64,000 nucleotides of DNA from Polytrichum commune (taxonomy: Eukaryota > Streptophyta > Polytrichopsida > Polytrichales > Polytrichaceae). The notes under the pieces were generated by a model. That model was not told where the DNA came from, searched no databases, and saw only the letters and a program-made list of their open reading frames with translations. The stretch's first letter is position 1, and each line of letters opens with the position of its first letter. Where the stretch lies: positions 6,760,501 through 6,824,500 of the forward strand of contig OX485805.1 of assembly GCA_950295325.1 (NCBI GenBank), read 5' to 3'. Positions 21,817 through 31,540 of the stretch are shown here, piece after piece. The translations under genes were made by a program, and so were the position numbers.

Positions 21817-22866
21817 ATATCCGAGCAGGCTTCTATTATCTATGAAGAAACAGTGCGTCAAGATAGACTGGTTATCAACTTTGAAGTACCCACCGAGCCC
21901 TTATCCTTGGTTGCATACATCGAGGATTGTAGAATGAAGTTATGGGACAATGCATTCCCCACCTTCTTTCGAGGGCAGGATGCTTTTAACAAAACTCACG
22001 AATTTCAGGGCTTCAAAGGAACTGACTTGATTGTGAGAAGAGTACTCTTTCGGTAAGATTTATCCTTCTCCAACTAGAATTCTTGTATTTGTCATATTGA
22101 TTTGGTTGTTTACATGGCATGTATTTTGATTGCAAGGTATATAACGATGAGGTTTTTTTTAACCCGCAGGTTTTTCAAGTACGAGCTCCTTGCAAAAGGA
22201 GCAATAACAAAAGAAGATCTCCCAATATTTCTCTCTACATGGCTTGACAGGTCGAACTCAACGTGCATGTTCTTTGCAAATCAGCAGCGGACGTGGTCTA
22301 CCTCGCATCTCACAGGAGGTGGATGGTACCTCGACTGTGCTCCTAGTTTCACTCCCTCCTTTGAAACTGAACTTAGGAAGTCGAGGGATGCAGTTGGTGA
22401 GTCTTGTGTTGAGATGGTTGATTTACAGGGCATTGAAGACGAGCACGAGAGGGCAAAGGCCCTCTCGCGACGTCTAGAAGAAGATAGGAAGAAAACGCTT
22501 AAGGTGAAGGAAGCTGAGGAGAAAGCGGCCCAGAAAGAGATGGCAAAACTCCACAACTCTCTGGAGAAGACTAACAAGAGGGGGAAGAAGAAGATGAACC
22601 CCCCTCCAGAGCCAGAATGTAAGAGCCCACCTGCGCCTAGTCCTACACATGACTCTGGTTCTCATGCTCCAATTCAGTCTAGAGGAACCAAACGCGATTT
22701 CTCCTATGAGCAGTTAAGCCAAGGAATCCCTGTTTTCACATCGGTTGAGGAGAATGATGGCCAAGTTGGGGAGTGGATTAAAAACTTCTCACTAGAGCAA
22801 GTCCTTGGTGGCGACACGGGCAGCTTGAGTCCATTATATGACGAGTTAAAGAGCTTCATTTCTAAG
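21817..22866 (+). CDS. ParB-like/methyltransferase gene: exons with coiled-coil and proline-rich linker
   Basis: Exons 21817-22052 and 22170-22866 join in phase inside an Arg codon. The first part looks globular (TEPLSLVAYIEDCRMKLWD), followed by FFKYELLAKGAITKEDLP and a tryptophan-rich stretch (TSHLTGGGWYLDCAPSF). Then comes a strongly charged coiled coil (EDEHERAKALSRRLEEDRKK), a Lys/Pro-rich linker and an end (KSFISK) at a GT donor. No catalytic motif is visible here. The coiled coil and linker probably separate the ParB-like part from the methyltransferase part and may drive oligomerisation. No lesion is seen in these two exons. Confidence 0.6.
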
Positions 22867-23039
22867 GTACCATACTGCTCAACAGCTTTGTTTTGTTTAT
22901 GTTTTCATTCAATTCTAATTCTCAAGCTGCGGAGTCCCATGAATGAGTTCTCAAGTTTCTTTCAATCATTCGTAGGTCATCATTCTCATTACAATGACAT
23001 CCAACACATTGCTTTGTTAGTTTGATAAATTTATTTTCA

Positions 23040-24144
23040 TGCGCAACACTCAAGTGACAAAGGCCGACGCTACAAAGGATCTGCTGCGGAAGTACCCTGT
23101 GTGGACTTGATTCTTGCAGATCTTCCAGAGGGCCTTCTTGTTCTAGGAATTTCGAATCCACCTTCGTCTATTCCCGCCTGGAACATAGAACCTGAGGATT
23201 GGTTTCAAACAATCTTTGATTTCGCAGACCATCACCTCCAAGACGATGGGGCGATAATTTTGTTCCATCCTTTTCGAATGTCTACGAAGTCAATCATTCT
23301 TGGGTACTGTTCCACGTATGGATTTGTTGTTCGCAAAGAGTGGTGGGGGATGAACAAGCTTCACCTGACGTCACCAATTAATCCAATCTTGACTGTGAGT
23401 TCATTTTATGATATGACTTATTGCTAATTTGATTGATAGCTGTATCTTATGTTATTAATCTTGTGAAACTAATCTTCCATTTCATTTGCTGGAATGTGCT
23501 TAATGATTTTTATCTTATTTCGTAAGTAAAGTAATTAACTGTTTTTGTAATCTGCAGACCATAGGGTTTGGAATAACTTTAGTTGTGAGGAGCATTCCGG
23601 AGGTGCGTGCTTCCAGATTTTCCTTTCAACATATCCCTGCACTAGACCGTCACGGGGTTGATGTGGCACGGGATGACATTCTCCAGAACTTGGTGTCAAG
23701 GGAGGATCAGTTAATGGATGGATCCACCCCTTGGCGTGGTCCTCGCGAAAAATCCCTCGCCCTTATACAGATGCTCATTCAGGCATCTTCTTCACCCGGG
23801 GATATTGTTCTAGACTGCTCTACAGCTACGGGTACGTTGAACATCTCTTCATGTTTAAGTAAATAACCGTTGACCATTTCATGCTAATTAATTTTTATGT
23901 TGTTTGAGAACTGAACTTCATTGTTTTTTGATATTGCAGGAGTTTCTATTCATGCGTGCCGCAATGTGAACCGTCACATTGCGGCATTAGAGGCTGACAA
24001 GGCAATTTTTGAAGCCTTGATCGCTCCTCTAATTCGATCTGCTTCGGCCATAGAAGTGAAATCAAGAGATGTTGTCATGTCAGAGGATCCAGATAGCGAA
24101 ATCATTGTTGTTCAGAAGATCGTGAAGAAGTCAAGATTTAGTAA
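23040..24144 (+). pseudogene. Beta-class DNA N4/N6 methyltransferase-like domain, degenerate and frameshifted
   Basis: The exon at about 23040-23394 starts TKADATKDLLRKYP (like the 'GDA...L..LP' that precedes motif IV). After a frame change of a 2 bp type near 23099 it continues DLILADLPEG, in the place of the catalytic (D/S)PPY motif IV. Then come a Rossmann-like strand (DDGAIILFHPFR) and GFVVRKEWWGMNKLH, typical of the segment after motif IV. The exon at 23558-23831 ends with PREKSLALIQMLIQASSSPG and DIVLDCSTATG. The exon at 23940-24144 continues VSIHACRNVNRHIAALEADK, together the AdoMet-binding motif I of beta-class enzymes (usually DPF.GSGT). Both catalytic PPY and the FxGxG loop are altered, so activity is doubtful even without the frameshift. 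Confidence 0.7.
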
Positions 24145-24153
24145 GTGAGTATA

Positions 24154-25200
24154 CAGTCTAACCTTGATAATGTCACCCTTGTTAATAGAACACCTTAATA
24201 TTGTCACCTAAAAGTTTGAAACCGATTTTCATAGTGTAAAACTCCCTCGTTATTATCCCTATCACCCTTGATAATGTCACTATTTTTTTTCAAAATCCGT
24301 AGTGTAAATGTGATAATATCAAGTATGGATGGATTGTATGGGTGGGCATGGGTTCGATATTATTGTTCATGGGTGAGCATGGGCTAAAGCAAAGCATATT
24401 GGGGGTCATTGAATGAGCTCTCATTCAATGCTTCGGCATAGTAGGATGCCTTGTGTAATTTCAAATTTGGTACGTGTTTCGGAGTCCAAATGCTCAATCC
24501 AAAATGGAGGAAGCAACTTTGGAATTGGGTAGACTCATCGCTGCATTAAATTTGGGTTTGGATGTTGAAGGCAAGCATGTAGAAAAGCTTTGTCCTTTGG
24601 AGTACATAAACATGGAAGGTGAAGATGATTTTGAGGTGGAATTTTCTACTGAGGAGCTTGTGCAATTAGTGCAAGATGGCGAACAGGTTCTTGATTCCAT
24701 GGAAGTGGACCCATTGATTATTGATAGCAGTGATGATGAGTCTAAAGTAGTGAAGCTAAGCGATGCACAAAAATATGCTAAAGATGTTTTGAATTTTATG
24801 GCTAGCCAAGGTTCTCAGATTTTCAGCACTCATGAGATGTTAGAAATGGAATAAATCCATGACAAACTCATTAGAATTGGTGTTGCACATTTAACATCAA
24901 CAAAACAATGTGAAATTAGAAGCTTCTTTGTCTCTAGTGAGAGGTCTTTACCTGATCTCAATGACACATTATGATGTGCTCTTGTTGTTATTCACAATTT
25001 TGAATTAGATTTTACATTAAAAAACATTGAAGTCTCGTATTTGTTATTTAAAAAAAAATTGTAATTATATTTTGATTTTCTACATATTTTTTGATAATAT
25101 CACATTATGCACAAAATGTGACATTATCAAGTATGTCACACCTTATTTATATCACACTTTTTGGTGAAACGGAGGGTGTGACATTATCAAGGTTAGGGTG
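24154..25200. mobile_element. Tigger/pogo-like (Tc1/mariner superfamily) DNA transposon, internally deleted
   Basis: Terminal inverted repeats of about 25 bp share CTAACCTTGATAATGTCAC: left from 24154 (CAGTCTAACC...), right ending 25200 (...GGTTAGGGTG). A TA target duplication flanks the element (24152-24153 and 25201-25202), as expected for this superfamily. The 1047 bp length is far short of an autonomous element. It lies in the last intron of the ParB-like gene, seven bases after the exon end at 24144, so the insertion came very close to the splice donor. Confidence 0.88.
24474..24854 (+). pseudogene. C-terminal remnant of a Tigger/CENP-B-like transposase
   Basis: The 126-codon frame ends with an acidic tail region (GEDDFEVEFSTEELVQLVQD, then VDPLIIDSSDDESKVVKLSD) and a helical end, as seen after the DDE domain of Tigger and CENP-B-like transposases. 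The DDE catalytic domain and the N-terminal CENP-B DNA-binding domains are absent, so it cannot be active. Similar sequence seems to continue past the stop at 24854 (HDKLIRIGVAHLTSTKQCEI). Confidence 0.6.
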
Positions 25201-25289
25201 TAGCTACTATTTCTACTACTAGTGATATATTTTCTTATTTGCTTTCATTTGAGGCGGTTTTATGACCATGTTGCCATTTGCATTTGCAG

Positions 25290-25581
25290 AAGCGGTAATT
25301 TGAGATACCCTAGTCACCGCCCTTTTTTTTGTGACCCTAAGTTCTATCCAAGCCCTCCAAAGTCATGGCGGCTCCCTTCATACGCAAATGACGTTGCCAA
25401 TGATTTAGCGGAAGGTTCATATCGTACATTTAGACCTAAGGAGTTGATGCTAAACGGTATAGAATATGTTGATTTAGAAGCTGTTGAGTCTGAGGATGAA
25501 GGTTCTTCAGATGCAGATAGTACAGATTCTAAAGTCTCTGTAGCATTATCTGAGCATTGTGATTTCGATTATATGTCTTAG
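25290..25581 (+). CDS. Last exon of the ParB-like/methyltransferase gene
   Basis: The acceptor 'catttgcag' at 25281-25289 joins in phase to the donor at 24144, giving FSKSGNLRYPSHRPFFCDPK. The exon continues with PPKSWRLPSYANDVANDLAE and an acidic, serine-rich tail to a stop at 25579-25581. The acidic tail mirrors the acidic N-terminus of the same protein. No domain is recognised. Confidence 0.6.
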
Positions 25582-26075
25582 TTAGAATTTTGTGTCTTAT
25601 TGCTTGTATAATAATATATTTTTGCATTTGATTGTTAATTTTCCGTTTAGTGCGGTAATCTTCATGGTTTTCCTTAGACAGTGAATTATATTTTGTAATG
25701 CCTTCTTACACTCTTACCCTAAACCATCATTCCACTCTATTATTCAATAAGACATAGAGGTAAACTACCTCATTATCCACCATAGCATCATCCATGTAAC
25801 AAAATTCAAAACAAAACCCAAAAAAAATAAAGAAATGTAGTTGTAAAAATATAGATCAAAACATGAAACAAAGACTAAGGAAAACTAAACCAAAAAATTA
25901 AAGATGATAAGTATAGAATATGAATACGTTTTTTAGAATTACAAAAAATACGAAGATAGACTAGAAGAAGAATGGAAGAATAAAAAAATCAAAAGATAGA
26001 ATGGAAGAAGAATGGAATAACCCAAAAAATGTTTGTGCCTAAAATATGGACATCATCCTATGTTTTTTGTTCAAA
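25582..26075. other. 3' flank of the ParB-like gene, A-rich
   Basis: No gene is seen. From about 25800 the plus strand is strongly A-rich, with repeated 'agaatggaagaa'. The 3' UTR and polyadenylation site of the upstream gene probably lie in the first 150 bases. Confidence 0.45.
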
Positions 26076-26640
26076 TCAAACATCAAACTCCAAGAAATCC
26101 GAGACCATATCCAAAGTGGCCACTCCCACATGAAATCTGAACCACTTGGCATGCCGAGACTCAACCTGAAACCAATGATTTGATGTCAAATTTATGGAGT
26201 CAGGTTGAATGTAGCTAAGCATGAAACCCAACATGGTATGCCTACATTCAATCTGAAACCATAAACTTGATCTCAAATCAAACAGCAAACCCCAAGGCCA
26301 ACAGACCTCGGATCCGAGGCCTTCTGCAAAGTAGCCCCTCCACTTGAAATGCCGAGACCCACCCAGAAACCACCAACTTTAAACACAATCAGAATTTAGG
26401 GGCTCAAGCCATGAGGCCTCGGATCCGAGGCCTTGTCCAAGTGGGATTTAGTCCACCTCAAATGACAACCTGTAACCATCCGAGACCCATTCCCAACCTA
26501 CAAACCTTATACCCAGTCTGAAATGATACCGCAGCCATGAGGCCTCGGATCCTACGTGGTCTCCAAGTGGGACTTAGTCCACCTCAAATGACAACCTGTA
26601 ACCATCCGAGACCCATTCCCAACCTACAAACCTTGTAATA
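26076..26640. repeat. Repeats with the palindrome GGCCTCGGATCCGAGGCC
   Basis: A perfect 18 bp palindrome lies at 26414-26431. A one-mismatch copy lies near 26306 and a broken copy near 26540. Two long, nearly identical units start at 26438 and 26564 (period 126 bp, 'caagtggga.ttagtccacctc...'). The arrangement, a palindrome then 'caagtggga.tta', resembles the intronic arrays at 6.7-8.5 and 18.3-21.8 kb, but the bases differ. Confidence 0.75.
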
Positions 26641-26809
26641 GAAGGTGCAAGCAAATACAGTATAGGTCCCTCACCCATGGTTATAGGTTCCTCAACCATG
26701 GTTATAGGTTCTTTTTGTCAATAAATATTTCAAAAGTTAGTTTTACACCGCGGTCATAGGGCATGTTTCACCACACAAAATTTCAATATTCTAGAAAACT
26801 TACCGCTCA

Positions 26810-29800
26810 CCGCTCACTGCTCACAAAATAGCTTTTCCCGGACCATAGTGACCAGAGGAGTCCGGATTCCGACCGGAGATCTGACTCAACGGGATGAGTG
26901 GGTGACCCGTACCACTTTCCGGATTGTCCCGTCCACCAGTGAGGCTACCTCTTTGGAAGGTCAGTAAAGTCCGGATCCCTTCCGGACCTTTGCCTAATCT
27001 CCCACGACTATCTCACCGGGATGTTACCCGGACATCCGGAACAATGAGGATCTCTTCCTACTTCACTCCGGAGGTGGCCTCCAACCCGGAATCCTTACTG
27101 ATCCGGACCTTCCCTTCTCCTTCCGACGGATCTGTCCGGCTACCTCTACCTTGGATTCTACTCAATCTGAGCTAACTGGGCGATCCGTACCACCATCCGG
27201 ATAGGTCCGTCTAAGGGCGGTGGGACCTCTTCAGAAGATCAGATTGGCGTAAGTCCGGATCCCTTCCGGATCTCACCCAATCTTCCCAACGGCTATCCCA
27301 CCTAGACGTTACCCAACCCACCGGATTAGTGAGGTTTCCCTCCCACTACACTCAGAGAGGATCTACAAGGCAATAACCGGATCTGATCCGGGTCTCTTCT
27401 CTCATGTCCTATCCGGAACTCCTATCCCTCATGCTCTCTCTCTCTCTCCTCCGCTAACAATCTCCGGATCATTCACACAAACATCAATCAAGAGAAGTCA
27501 AGGAGTGAGAGCAAAGGCATTTATTCGGAGTAGGAGTAATCACAATACCACAATGGAGAAGGAACCCTTCTCAAGCTCCTTATTCAGCCTTAAGTAGAGG
27601 CTCAAAATCCCTAACTACTGGGGGCAGCGGCCCAAGCAGCCGCCGCTAAGGAAAACCCTAACTACACCTGGTCTCCCGGATTTCCCGGATCAAGATCCAG
27701 GTTTTCCGCTGACACTCCCAAGGGAAAATTTTATTACTCATCTTCAAAAACTCCTAAGTCCTACTTGCCTACCTCTATTCTGCCTAACTAAACTAGTTAT
27801 TCTCCTCAACTAAGAAGAGCGGTGCTTCTTCGGAGCCGATCCCTCCTTTGAGTGACTGCCTAGCCCGCTGACGGCGGATGAGCCCCCTCCCGGCGATGCC
27901 TTCTGCAGCCGCGTGAGCATCCTTCTCATGTTCGGAGACGGGGCAACCTCGTCCGCCGAATCCGCTGCTCTCTCGGTCCGCGGTGTCCCGGTCCCTGGTG
28001 TTCCGGAAACTGTCCCTGGGGTTCCGGAAATAGCCCCCATCCGGAGGCTCCGGACCGGAGAAGGATCGCTTCCGGCGCCTTGCTCCGGATTCCGTCCGCC
28101 CGAGATCGAAGTCGTCCGCGGATCCCTGTTGGAGGCCGCCCTTGAGGGTGGCGGAGGAAAGGGACTGACCATTTGGCAGTCCTGAGGGGACGATGGCGAG
28201 GCGTGGGTCATAGGGGCCTTGCCCCTACTCGGAGTTGCCTCCCGATCAGAAGTCTGGTGCCGGATCGGCGTCCTAGCCCTATCCGGAGTCCGGGATCGAT
28301 CCGAGTTTCGCGGAACCGGGGACTGGCCTCTCCCGGATCGGACCGACCCGGTACTCTTCCTCCTCACCTGGGGAGAACGGACCTGTTCCGAAACCCTCCC
28401 GGAACTAGCCGGCTGCGAGCCGCCTCCCTGCTGGCTGGGTCCTGCAGATGTCGGCGGATTTTGCACCAGGGCCACTTCACCAACTACCTCATAGAGGGTT
28501 CCGGTTGGTGACCCAGGCGGACCCGGGTAGAGTACCCGCCGGGGTGTTGCGCTTGGTGGAACCACCCTCTGGATTTCCGCCAGGAGGTCCTTCATCGTCC
28601 GTGAGTACTTCACGAGGATGGGAAGGATCTGCCTGGCGGAAGCGGGCTCTCCGGACTCCATCATCCGGTCGTAGAGGTGCGCCTTGTTGACGATCTCCGC
28701 CGGATGCCCCACCAACTCCCGGATCGGATCCGGCTGAAGAGCACTGCCTGCTCCGCGTGGTACTTCCGGATCTCTTCGCTCTTCTTACTCAGCTCCTGAG
28801 TCATGGCCGCTACCTGCGCGGTGAGGTGAGCGTTCTCCGTCTTGGCCTGCTCCAGCTCCTTCCGGTCCGCCCTCTTTGCCAACTCTCGAAGAATATTTCC
28901 GGGCCCGCAGTCGTCCAGAGCCTGGTTCGCCCCTCGGACGATGTGCTCCAGCCGGAAGTACTGGGTTTGCAGGTCCTCCATCCCCTCCTGCATCCGCTTG
29001 AAGGGATTTTCCGGAAAGTCCCAAGCTGATAGGTCCACATTTCGCCATGTGGTCTCCCGGCTGGGTCCGGCTTCCGGATGATGGTGAGGGGGAGGGGGAA
29101 AAAGTGGCCTCGAGACGGTTGGCGGCGGGCTTCCGGGTGACGAGGGAGGTGCTTCCGGAAGGATGGGGTCGCTGGAGGTCTCCGTCTCGACGTCTCCGGC
29201 TTCCGGAAGAAGCTTGTAGGTGATCTCGTCCGCCGCTATCGTTAGCAGGTCCTCCTCCTCCGCCAAGATGCAGTCGAAGTGCTGGTAGAGGTGCAAAATA
29301 AAGGGGGAGAGGAAGGAGGGTTTCCAGCCGATGTGGGGGAGGGCCCGTCCGACTATCTCCTGGATGCTCAGGCCCCAGTTCACCAGTCGGACTCCGGACA
29401 TTGCACCAAACAGCGTATTAGCCATGGTGAGGCTAATCCGCTTCGGCTTGTCCGGGTTGAGAATGGGCAGGAGAAACTCTAACACTCTCCGCTCCCTAAT
29501 ATTCCGGCAGTTCCCAGGGTGGAATCCGTCCTTTGGATCCGCGTCCCCTCTGAACTTTCCGGCGAACAGGCCGTCGCGGCGGCCGGCCCACCCTTCGGCA
29601 ATCCCCCTGGGAAACCCGTAGACCCTGTTCCAGGTATCCGGAGTCCAATTTTCCGGATCCCTCCTCTTTGTGCCTAACCACTGATTGCCTCTCTCGAACT
29701 TAAACTCACGAAGGGTATCTTCCGCTCTGAGGTTCCAGGGTTTAGAGAGCAATCCCGCACAACCCATGACCCGGAGATCCTCCGCGAGCTCTTGCAGCTC

Positions 29801-30345
29801 TCTATCCTCCCTCGGAATTGCAGGGGTGAGGGCTTTCAGCGGAATCGGGATGGGTTCCCGCTGATCTTCTTCCCGTGCTTCCGACATTTTCCTCTTTAGC
29901 TTTCCGGCTTGCAAACTCTCTCTCCCTCTTCCGGATTCCCTCTCTTCCGTCTAATTGCTACAGAGTCCCGGCAAGCCAACTGCCGGTGACTGAAAAGTGC
30001 TGAGTCCCAGCAATCCAACTGCTGGCGGCTCGAAATGACAACAACCTCACCACTCGTTCTCTCAGCAATTTTGTCGTTTGTGAATGAGAAAAAAGTGGGA
30101 AGGAGAAGGAAGGGACTCCTAAATATCCCTCCCCTGTTACCGTTTGGATTAACGGAAAACGGTTATAACGGTTTTCCGACGGTTTTCCGACGGTCTTCCC
30201 CCAACTGTCATAAACCCGTTATAACCGCCACTTCCGGTCCGTTGGGTAATCTTGGCGCGTCCGTTACTTGGTCCGGACCAATGGTTCGGATCATGATTAC
30301 ACGGTCCACCCATCCAAATTGACGGACCGGTCATAGTACTTATTT
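26810..30345 (-). mobile_element. GC-rich CCGGA-laden element with a gag-like coding region (unclassified)
   Basis: Composition changes sharply from AT-rich to GC-rich, with very many 'tccgga' words, and changes back near 30340. The right part holds a minus-strand coding region. The left part (26896-27400) holds two diverged direct copies of a ~290 bp segment containing 'gtccggatcccttccgga'. The 5' side of the coding region has a small duplication ('gagtccc(g/a)gcaa(g/t)ccaactgc') and 'ggttttccgac' repeats. I see no reverse transcriptase, integrase, transposase, clear LTRs or target duplication. The borders are set by composition only. It may be a non-autonomous retroelement or a transposon-captured gene. 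Confidence 0.45.
27810..29887 (-). pseudogene. Gag-like or unknown coding region in two overlapping frames
   Basis: The first frame runs from an ATG at 29887 (MSEAREEDQREPIPIPLKAL) to 28661. A second frame covers 28715-27810 and continues the same kind of sequence. A one-base shift near 28720 would join them (EEIRKYHAEQAV, then EIVNKAHLYDRMMESGEPAS). The N-terminal half is globular with many tryptophans (WNLRAEDTLREF, NWTPDTWNRVYGFP, GLSIQEIVGRALPHIGW). The middle has a Pro-rich stretch and a coiled coil (ELEQAKTENAHLTAQVAAMT). The C-terminal part is very Ser/Pro/Arg-rich and disordered. The plan resembles retroelement gag-like or nuclear structural proteins of plants. The shift may be a mutation or a programmed event. 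I cannot name a family. Confidence 0.45.
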
Positions 30346-31540
30346 TAAGTCGTTTTATCGCACAAGGCGGAGTTAGAATACTCTATTTCCTAGTACAATT
30401 AATTTTAACCTTAGAGACCCTATTACCTTCAGATAAGCAAGGAAAAATACAGAAATGGAATCCGTATTTCCGTATTTCCGTCTTTCCGTCGAATTTGGAC
30501 TCCCACATATGCATGCACCAACATTCAACAAATGAAAGAAGAAAAAGAAGAAGAAGAAGACACTCCACATGTTGACACATGGTGCAATGCGAAGGTGTGG
30601 GTTGCCAAGCCATAGGCATGGTCCCTTAGTGCACAAAGTTCTCGTTTGTGTGCAAGGCTCCTTTTTTGCACCCATCACAAGCAAAAAGAAAAGCATATAA
30701 AGTCTAAAATTAATCTTGCATGTCGAAATAAAAGCGGAAATGGATAAACGCCCGTCACATGGGAAGGCAAAAAAAACCAGTCTATCAAAAGAAAGGCCCC
30801 CGCAAGCATTACCCAACAGGAATATCCCATAACTATAGACAAAAAAACGTTGTATGTCATAATATATAAGCCACGCTTCCATATCACGGTGACTTTGACA
30901 ATACGAATTAGTTTATGCACTCGTAAGTTTTATGCATCTTGTACGAGTTTTCCTTTCAATCTCTTGACCTACCCCTCGCAAATAAAATCCTATCTATAGG
31001 ATTTCCACATCCACTACACTAAGTGGGATTGACCAAGTAGAGCTTGGAGCAATATGTGCATTGAGTATTAAGAGCAATTTTTTATTTTATTTTGTTTGGT
31101 CTAGGGACAAGTTTTGCAAAGTGTTTGCAAATATTTTGTCCAAGAAAAAATTGTTTTTCATAGTAGGAATAGTTGACTTTTATGGAAATTTTAATCTTTC
31201 TTAGGTAGGGTGGTTCTATCGTTAGTGAGCAATCTAGTTAGTAAATAATTAATTTTCATTATGTTGTATCAGGTGAAGGTGTGTGCATATCTCTCTACAT
31301 AGTTGGTGTGTTTAATAGCTTGTCACTTGTTGTGACAAAAGTATAATGTTGTAGTTTAGTGTGAGCCCAAATGGGTGTGCCCACATGTGTGTTATGACCA
31401 TAAGTCATAAAAACTTAGGACATGGATTTTAATTAATAGTTCAAAAACATAAAAAAAGGGTGTTAGTGGTTAGGGTTGATTGAATTCACATTAGCTTGAT
31501 TTTTATTTTAGAAAGCATAAATGATCGGTGGAATTAGACT
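30346..31540. other. AT-rich intergenic DNA; no gene seen
   Basis: Frames here are short and motif-free. A purine run 'gaaagaagaaaaagaagaagaagaaga' lies at 30535-30560. Nothing else stands out. Confidence 0.4.

Larger units (their letters stand above)
8515..25581 (+). pseudogene. ParB-like / beta-class DNA methyltransferase-like gene, multi-exon, with lesions
   Basis: Exons inferred by frame and splice sites are 8515-8601, 8692-9334, 17424-17619, 17742-17933, 18023-18241, 21817-22052, 22170-22866, ~23040-23394, 23558-23831, 23940-24144 and 25290-25581. Phases agree at nearly every join. In order, the product has an acidic N-terminus, a ParB/sulfiredoxin-like DGNHRR motif, a helical middle part, a Lys/Glu-rich coiled coil and a proline-rich linker, then a methyltransferase domain with motif IV before motif I (beta-class order), and an acidic tail. 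Lesions are a frameshift near 8840, an in-frame TAG at 9057-9059, a 2 bp-type frameshift near 23099 and no AG acceptor where exon 8 should begin. The 5' exons are not identified. It is probably a decaying copy of a larger family. Assembly error is the alternative for the small indels. Confidence 0.6.

Noticed and set aside
28173-29621. Several plus-strand open frames in the GC-rich element
   Set aside because: They are shadows of the minus-strand gag-like coding region; composition and protein-like order favour the minus strand.
26810-30345. Calling the GC-rich element a standard LTR retrotransposon
   Set aside because: No LTR pair, primer-binding site, polypurine tract, reverse transcriptase or integrase could be seen.
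30373-30882. 169-codon minus-strand frame
   Set aside because: Composition is hydrophobic low-complexity from an A/T-biased antisense; no motif, splice or repeat support.
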